16,995 bases of DNA from Alphaproteobacteria bacterium (GTDB taxonomy: Bacteria; Pseudomonadota; Alphaproteobacteria; Sphingomonadales; Sphingomonadaceae): the NCBI GenBank assembly GCA_028869975.1, contig JAGWQR010000150.1, positions 1 to 16,995 of the forward strand, in the 5' to 3' direction. Below, piece by piece: positions 13,376-16,995 of the stretch. Under the pieces are notes generated by a model. It was not told the DNA's origin. It searched no databases and saw only the letters and a program-made list of their open reading frames with translations. The translations under genes and the position numbers were made by a program. Each line of letters begins with the position of its first letter. The first letter of the stretch is position 1.

Positions 13376-14146
13376 CTATTTTCCAGTGTTGCGACGGCGC
13401 TGCGCCTCCACCGACGTTATGCCGCCGGAAAGCTCCTGCACGCACGGATAGATTTTGGCAACCTCATCGGTATAGCCCAGGTTGAAAACGGTGGGTGATT
13501 TTTTCCGCTCGCCCGGTTTTTCATACAGATAGCCGAGCCAGGCATCCCAGATATTATTGGCGATCCCGAAATTGCCACTCTCATGGTGAAAATGGTGGAG
13601 AAGGTGTCGCGCTTTGAGCCGTGCGATCAGCTTGTTCTTCGGCTTGAAACTCAGGTGCATGATGCAATGGATAAACTCGTTGTAGCAGGTAATCAGCAGC
13701 GTTGCCGCGAATGTGAGCGCCGCACCGCCCGTGCCGCCAATCAGATAGCCCGTCGGAATCGACGCAATCGCAACGGTGGGGAGCGTGTGGCCAAGCGCGC
13801 CGAACAGCACTTCGAGATGATTGGGATCAACATGATGATCGTAATGAATACGCTTCCATGTGCTGGCCAGTGCCGGGATTTTGAACATCCAATGGCCGTG
13901 CATGATGTCGCGATGAATAAAAAACCAGGCGGTATGCCAGGCAGCCCAGGCAAAAACGAGACAGATGATTGACTGACTCAGCGTGGCGGGATGCAACGCG
14001 AAAACAATGAGTGCCGCTACCGTCAAAGCCAGATAGACAATGATGGTATAATGCTGGAAATACGCGATCACCAGGTCGCGCAAGGTCATCCTGTCAAGAT
14101 AATGCGACCGTTTCCAGATACTTGTTTCAGCCGTTTGCAATGCCAT
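13376..14146 (-). CDS. Sterol desaturase / fatty acid hydroxylase family protein
   Basis: This is a membrane-bound di-iron oxygenase of the PF04116 family, 256 aa. Hydrophobic segments around residues 32-52, 58-78 and 122-165 alternate with the histidine clusters that bind iron: HRDIMH (78-83), HYDHH (101-105), HCIMH (160-164) and HLLHHFHH (181-188). It ends the core with NFGIANNIWDAWLGYLYEKP, typical of the family. It should hydroxylate or desaturate a lipid acyl chain, carotenoid or hopanoid using O2. The substrate cannot be read from the sequence. The start at 14146 follows a GAGGTGAG ribosome-binding site. A TATAAC -10-like box lies at 14170-14165 without a good -35. Its operon partner is the GNAT-like acyltransferase, which suggests a shared lipid pathway. 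It diverges from fnrL across 93 bp. Confidence 0.88.
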   Translation of the reverse strand: MALQTAETSIWKRSHYLDRMTLRDLVIAYFQHYTIIVYLALTVAALIVFALHPATLSQSIICLVFAWAAWHTAWFFIHRDIMHGHWMFKIPALASTWKRIHYDHHVDPNHLEVLFGALGHTLPTVAIASIPTGYLIGGTGGAALTFAATLLITCYNEFIHCIMHLSFKPKNKLIARLKARHLLHHFHHESGNFGIANNIWDAWLGYLYEKPGERKKSPTVFNLGYTDEVAKIYPCVQELSGGITSVEAQRRRNTGK

Positions 14147-14221
14147 GTCTCACCTCGATTGATTGTTATACCTAAAGTTGTATTGCGGCGAAAGCGGGGC
14201 AATTGAATTTGCACCGCGCGC

Positions 14222-14241
14222 AGAGGAGAATAGAGGAGAAT
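14222..14241 (+). promoter_or_regulatory. Duplicated ribosome-binding site at fnrL
   Basis: AGAGGAGAAT occurs twice in tandem (14222-14231 and 14232-14241), and the second copy runs into the ATG at 14240. The first GGAG ends 11 nt before the start, the second only 1 nt. Neither spacing is ideal, so initiation may use the first copy or be limited by competition. Confidence 0.55.
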
Positions 14242-14935
14242 GCGTTCTTGCGATGTCTGTGTGGTACGCAATCGCGCAATCTGCGCTGGCCTGTCTCCTG
14301 ATGAACTGGATTCGCTCAACCGGATTGGCCGGCACCGCAATATCGCAGCAGGGCAGGCGTTGATCTGGGAAGGGGATGATGCGCTGCTGGTCGCCAATGT
14401 CATTGAGGGCGTGCTCAAACTCTCGACGGGCACGCGCGACGGTAAAGAGCAGATTGTCGGCGTTGTATATCCTTCCGACTTTATCGGGCGCCCGTTCGGC
14501 CAACGCAGCCAGCACAGCGTAACCGCGCTGACCGACGCGCATCTTTGCGTTTTCTCGCGCAATGATTTTGACAGCTTCGCCAGGGAGCATCCCGAGCTTG
14601 AACATAAATTGCTCCAGCGAACCCTCGACGAGCTGGATCGCGCACGCAATTGGATGGTGCTGCTCGGGCGCTTGTCGGCGGCAGAACGAGTGGCCGCCTT
14701 TCTGCTGGACATGAGCGAACGGCTGGGCAATCCGGCTTGCGAAGGGAATGCCGCACCGCATGAAAGCATAGAATTGCCTTTTGGCCGCCAGCAAATCGCT
14801 GATATCCTTGGATTGACGATCGAAACAGTCAGCCGCCAGATCGCGAGATTCAAGGCAGATGGTATCATCGATGCACCTTCAAGACGCAGTATCCATATTG
14901 TCGATCGCGCAGCGCTCACGGCACGTGCCGGGTAA
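14240..14935 (+). CDS. fnrL: Fnr-type oxygen-responsive regulator (Crp/Fnr family)
   Basis: This 231-aa Crp/Fnr protein has the Fnr cluster cysteines: C4, C7 and C15 in RSCDVCVVRNRAIC, plus C103 in DAHLCVFSR. It should therefore hold an O2-labile [4Fe-4S] cluster and dimerise when oxygen is low. A cyclic-nucleotide-like beta barrel (about 25-115) and a long dimer helix (DELDRARNWMVLLGRLSAAERVA) are followed by the HTH. The recognition helix contains ETVSR, the E--SR signature for TTGAT-N4-ATCAA boxes. The ATG at 14240 is fixed by the CxxC just after it. It is followed by hemN, a classic Fnr/FnrL target, and two TTGAT-containing boxes lie between the genes. Upstream, TTGATTGTTATACC (14159-14172) is at best a poor box. 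The stop codon overlaps an A-run that serves a minus-strand terminator. Confidence 0.92.
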   Translation: MRSCDVCVVRNRAICAGLSPDELDSLNRIGRHRNIAAGQALIWEGDDALLVANVIEGVLKLSTGTRDGKEQIVGVVYPSDFIGRPFGQRSQHSVTALTDAHLCVFSRNDFDSFAREHPELEHKLLQRTLDELDRARNWMVLLGRLSAAERVAAFLLDMSERLGNPACEGNAAPHESIELPFGRQQIADILGLTIETVSRQIARFKADGIIDAPSRRSIHIVDRAALTARAG

Positions 14936-15004
14936 AAAAACGGGGCCCGTTTGAAGGGACCCCGTGAGTCGGAGGAGCTTGTTGCATGTAACGCCACGCT
15001 TGGA
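14933..15004 (-). ncRNA. Candidate small RNA on the minus strand between fnrL and hemN
   Basis: An intrinsic terminator on this strand ends at the fnrL stop, yet no minus-strand gene runs into it. Upstream on the same strand a TACTAA -10-like box (15016-15011) would start a transcript of about 70 nt near 15004; the -35 is poor. The RNA would carry an apparently unpaired GCUCCUCC (14978-14971), an anti-Shine-Dalgarno motif of the kind used by alphaproteobacterial sRNAs, directly before the terminator stem. Promoter and ends are inference; the terminator is seen in sequence. Confidence 0.45.
14934..14965 (-). terminator. Rho-independent terminator, minus strand
   Basis: Read on the minus strand, ACGGGGTCC pairs with GGGCCCCGT (nine pairs, one U-G wobble) around an 8-nt loop, and a seven-T run begins at the base of the stem. 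On the plus strand the wobble becomes a C-A mismatch and no T-run follows, so the element is oriented for minus-strand transcripts. It begins 5 bp after the fnrL coding region and may still act weakly for fnrL. Confidence 0.75.
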
Positions 15005-15035
15005 TGTGCTTTAGTACCGTTGGGAACTGCATACA

Positions 15036-15049
15036 TTGATTCAGCGCAA
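15036..15049 (+). promoter_or_regulatory. FNR-like box 1
   Basis: TTGATTCAGCGCAA matches TTGAT-N4-ATCAA at 8 of 10 positions (CGCAA instead of ATCAA). A GATTC site overlaps it (15038-15042). It lies 22 bp upstream of box 2, and its centre is about 38 bp upstream of the predicted minus-strand small RNA start. Confidence 0.6.
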
Positions 15050-15057
15050 ATATATTT

Positions 15058-15071
15058 TTGATCTGGCGCAA
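15058..15071 (+). promoter_or_regulatory. FNR-like box 2
   Basis: TTGATCTGGCGCAA has the same half-sites as box 1 (TTGAT and CGCAA). Its centre, 15064.5, is exactly 41.5 bp upstream of the hemN ATG. That is the class II activation position if the hemN mRNA starts at its ATG. Confidence 0.6.
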
Positions 15072-15105
15072 TGTGCGCAGTAACGCGCAGGCGCAAAGCA
15101 ACCTC

Positions 15106-16419
15106 ATGTGGCCCTATTATCCGGATCTGCTGGCGCGCGCGGTGCCGCGCTACACGAGCTACCCCACAGCCGCCGAATTTGGCACAGACGTGGGGGTCGC
15201 GGAACAGCGCAGCGCGCTCGAATCGGCGCAAGGGCCGATCTCGCTCTATGCCCACATCCCTTATTGCAGCCAGCTCTGCTGGTATTGCGGCTGCAACACC
15301 GGCACCGTGGGCAATGGCGCGCGACTGGCCACCTATCTCGAAGCGCTCACCCAGGAGATTGCACTGGTCAGTGCGCTGCTGCCGCATGGCAGCCACATCG
15401 GGCGTATCGCGTTTGGCGGCGGCAGCCCGAATGCGCTCACACCCATCCAGTTTGCGCGGTTGCTCGATCAGCTTGTCGTCGCATTCCGGGCGCACGCGCC
15501 ACAAATCAGTATCGAGATTGATCCGCGCGACTTTTCGCCAGATTGGGCGGCCACGCTCAAAGGCGCAGGGGTCAGCCATGCCAGTCTTGGCGTGCAAACC
15601 TTCGCCCCGCATATTCAGGCCGCAATCGGCCGCGTGCAGCCCACTGCGCAGGTCGAGTCGGTGGTCGCCATGCTGCGCGAGGCCGGGGTGCGCTCGCTCA
15701 ATTTTGATCTGATGTATGGCCTTCCCGGCCAGACGCCCGACGATCTGCAGGATTCGCTGGCACGCACCATTGCGTTGCGCGCCGACCGGATTGCGCTGTT
15801 CGGCTATGCGCATGTGCCGCATCTCATCCCGCGCCAGCGCCTGATCAAAGCCGATGCACTGCCCGATCAGCAGGCGCGCTTCATGATGGCCGCCTTCGGC
15901 TATGATGTGTTGACGCGCGCAGGCTATGTGCCGATCGGGTTCGACCATTTTGCCCTGCCGGATGATCCGCTGGCGCTAGTGACGCAGCAGGGTGTGCTGC
16001 GGCGCAATTTTCAGGGCTTTACCGAGGATCAGGCCGAAACCCTGATCGGGCTCGGCGCAAGTTCGATCAGTCAGTTCCCCGACCGGATTATCCAGAATGA
16101 AAAAAATGCGGGGCGCTACCGGATGCGCGTCTCCAGCGGGCAGTTGGCCGGCAATGGCGGTGTGTTGCGCAGCGCCGATGACCGGGTGCGCGGCGCAGTC
16201 ATTACAGATATATTGTGCGGACGTCCGGCTGAGCTGGCTCCTTACCTGTCGCGCACTGTCGAAGAGGGGCTGGCCCCCTTCCTTGCGCGCGGGGTTGCGC
16301 GGCTGGAGGGCACGACCCTGCATCCCAATGCTGATACCGCCCCCTATGCGCGCAGCATTGCCAGCCTGCTCGATGTCTACCGCGCGCAGGCCCCGCAGCG
16401 TTTCTCCAGCGCCATCTGA
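15106..16419 (+). CDS. hemN: Oxygen-independent coproporphyrinogen III oxidase (radical SAM)
   Basis: HemN converts coproporphyrinogen III to protoporphyrinogen IX without O2, using SAM and a [4Fe-4S] cluster. From the ATG at 15106 it is 437 aa (E. coli HemN is 457). The N-terminus has the HemN-specific PRYTSYPTAAEF. The radical SAM motif is PYCSQLCWYCGCNTG with C54, C58 and C61 as cluster ligands and C63 as the extra conserved cysteine. FGGGSPNAL, SIEIDPRDFS and LMYGLPGQTPD follow, and the C-terminal HemN domain includes NFQGFTEDQAETLIGLGASSIS. These features favour true HemN over the HemW-type heme chaperone. The frame extends back to 15058, but that part covers FNR-like box 2. The start has no good ribosome-binding site. 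Expression is probably activated by FnrL under low oxygen. Confidence 0.95.
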   Translation: MWPYYPDLLARAVPRYTSYPTAAEFGTDVGVAEQRSALESAQGPISLYAHIPYCSQLCWYCGCNTGTVGNGARLATYLEALTQEIALVSALLPHGSHIGRIAFGGGSPNALTPIQFARLLDQLVVAFRAHAPQISIEIDPRDFSPDWAATLKGAGVSHASLGVQTFAPHIQAAIGRVQPTAQVESVVAMLREAGVRSLNFDLMYGLPGQTPDDLQDSLARTIALRADRIALFGYAHVPHLIPRQRLIKADALPDQQARFMMAAFGYDVLTRAGYVPIGFDHFALPDDPLALVTQQGVLRRNFQGFTEDQAETLIGLGASSISQFPDRIIQNEKNAGRYRMRVSSGQLAGNGGVLRSADDRVRGAVITDILCGRPAELAPYLSRTVEEGLAPFLARGVARLEGTTLHPNADTAPYARSIASLLDVYRAQAPQRFSSAI

Positions 16420-16434
16420 CCTTCTTGGCCGGAA

Positions 16435-16463
16435 TTGACCCTATTGGCGCTGCGGGCTAAGCG
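16435..16463 (+). promoter_or_regulatory. Weak promoter candidate before the YebC gene
   Basis: TTGACC (16435-16440) is a good -35, but the matching -10 at 17 bp (TAAGCG, 16458-16463) is poor. The 74-bp gap between hemN and the YebC gene has no terminator, so read-through from hemN is equally possible. Confidence 0.25.
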
Positions 16464-16493
16464 GCCTTGCATAACGTCAACGAGAAGTGAACC

Positions 16494-16995
16494 ATGGCAG
16501 GCCATTCCAAATTCAAGAATATCATGCACCGCAAGGGGCGGCAGGACAAAGCGCGCGCGGGCATGTTCTCCAAACTTTCGCGCGAAATCACCGTGGCGGC
16601 GAAAATGGGCACGCCCGATCCGGATATGAATCCGCGTCTGCGTGCCGCCGTGCTCGCCGCGCGTGCACAATCGATGCCCAAGGACAATATCGAACGCGCG
16701 ATCAGCAAAGCGACGATGGGCGACACCGAGAATTATGAGGAAATCCGCTATGAAGGCTATGGCCCGGGCGGCGTCGCGCTCATCATTGAGGCGCTGACCG
16801 ACAACCGCAACCGCACCGCAACCAATGTGCGCACCGCTGTTTCCAAAAATGGCGGCAATCTGGGCGGGCCGGGCGCGGTGGCGCATGGTTTTGACCGGCT
16901 TGGGTTGATCTCTTATCCGGCTTCGGCGGGCGATGCCGACAAAGTGTTTGAGGCGGCGCTGGAGGCGGGCGCGGAAGATGTTGAATCATCCGACG
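16494..16995 (+). CDS. YebC/PmpR family protein, 3'-truncated by the window edge
   Basis: The ATG at 16494, with AGAAG 7 nt upstream, opens MAGHSKFKNIMHRKGRQDKAR, the diagnostic YebC/PmpR start. The frame stays open to the window end (167 codons of an expected 245-250). Further marks are FSKLSREITVAAKMG, PKDNIERAISKA, YEGYGPGGVALIIEALTDNRNRT and KNGGNLGGPGAV. The family was described as DNA-binding regulators; more recent work, as I recall, points to a role at the ribosome with polyproline stretches. In many proteobacteria the gene precedes ruvC; that would lie beyond this window. Nothing is unusual in the visible part. Confidence 0.93.
   Translation, partial: MAGHSKFKNIMHRKGRQDKARAGMFSKLSREITVAAKMGTPDPDMNPRLRAAVLAARAQSMPKDNIERAISKATMGDTENYEEIRYEGYGPGGVALIIEALTDNRNRTATNVRTAVSKNGGNLGGPGAVAHGFDRLGLISYPASAGDADKVFEAALEAGAEDVESSD

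Noticed and set aside
14159..14172. TTGATTGTTATACC before fnrL as an autoregulatory FNR box
   Set aside because: The second half (ATACC) matches ATCAA at only two of five positions, and no promoter is placed suitably on the plus strand.
14086..15948. 620-codon open frame on the minus strand across fnrL and the first part of hemN
   Set aside because: It is antisense to two clearly conserved genes, has no recognisable domain, and is Arg/Ala/Ser-rich as expected for a shadow frame in GC-rich DNA.
1..16995. CRISPR array, tRNA, rRNA, transposon ends or phage genes
   Set aside because: No regularly spaced repeats, cloverleaf-like sequence, transposase or integrase frames were seen on either strand.

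Overview
The window looks like chromosomal DNA of a GC-rich alphaproteobacterium, most likely of the order Sphingomonadales. The evidence is the gene repertoire: GcrA, a DksA with a decayed zinc finger, an FnrL-type regulator beside hemN, a PEP-CTERM protein with a VPAP-type motif, and an rrf2-sufBCDS-sufT-sufA operon with a compact SufD. I saw no phage, insertion sequence, CRISPR array, tRNA or rRNA. Genes are tightly packed, and the only gene-free stretch above 300 bases is 10410-10738. Taxonomy is judged from protein resemblance only.

Left part (1-2022): the 3' end of an HNH endonuclease gene converges on gcrA, with a perfect 7-bp hairpin at the junction. gcrA is divergent from an ABC-2 permease that has no ATPase partner in the window.

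Centre (2029-7743): an eight-gene Fe-S assembly operon made of an Rrf2/IscR-like regulator, sufB, an unrecognised 132-codon gene, sufC, sufD, sufS, sufT and sufA. Every junction overlaps, by 1 to 17 nt. A promoter with good -35 and -10 boxes carries a 23-bp inverted repeat whose core resembles an IscR type-1 site. The -10 lies so close to the first ATG that the mRNA is probably leaderless. No sufE or sufU is present.

Middle right (7740-11758): eda (KDPG aldolase) converges with sufA and shares its stop region. It is divergent from an LplT-like MFS transporter, which is followed by a 51-aa YdcH-family protein. dksA lies on the minus strand with its own promoter and leader hairpin. Next comes a His-rich, Ser/Thr/Gly-repeat PEP-CTERM protein.

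Right (11839-16995): a single-domain rhodanese; a minus-strand pair encoding a fatty acid hydroxylase/sterol desaturase and a GNAT-like acyltransferase (possible sphingolipid tailoring, an inference); fnrL; hemN; and the start of a YebC-family gene. The fnrL-hemN gap is the most interesting non-coding stretch. It has two TTGAT-N4-CGCAA boxes exactly 22 bp apart and, on the minus strand, a strong intrinsic terminator with no gene to terminate, which suggests an unannotated small RNA.

Functional theme: the suf operon builds Fe-S clusters, and two likely Fe-S clients, FnrL and the radical-SAM enzyme HemN, lie in the same window. The other genes are housekeeping, envelope or stress functions.
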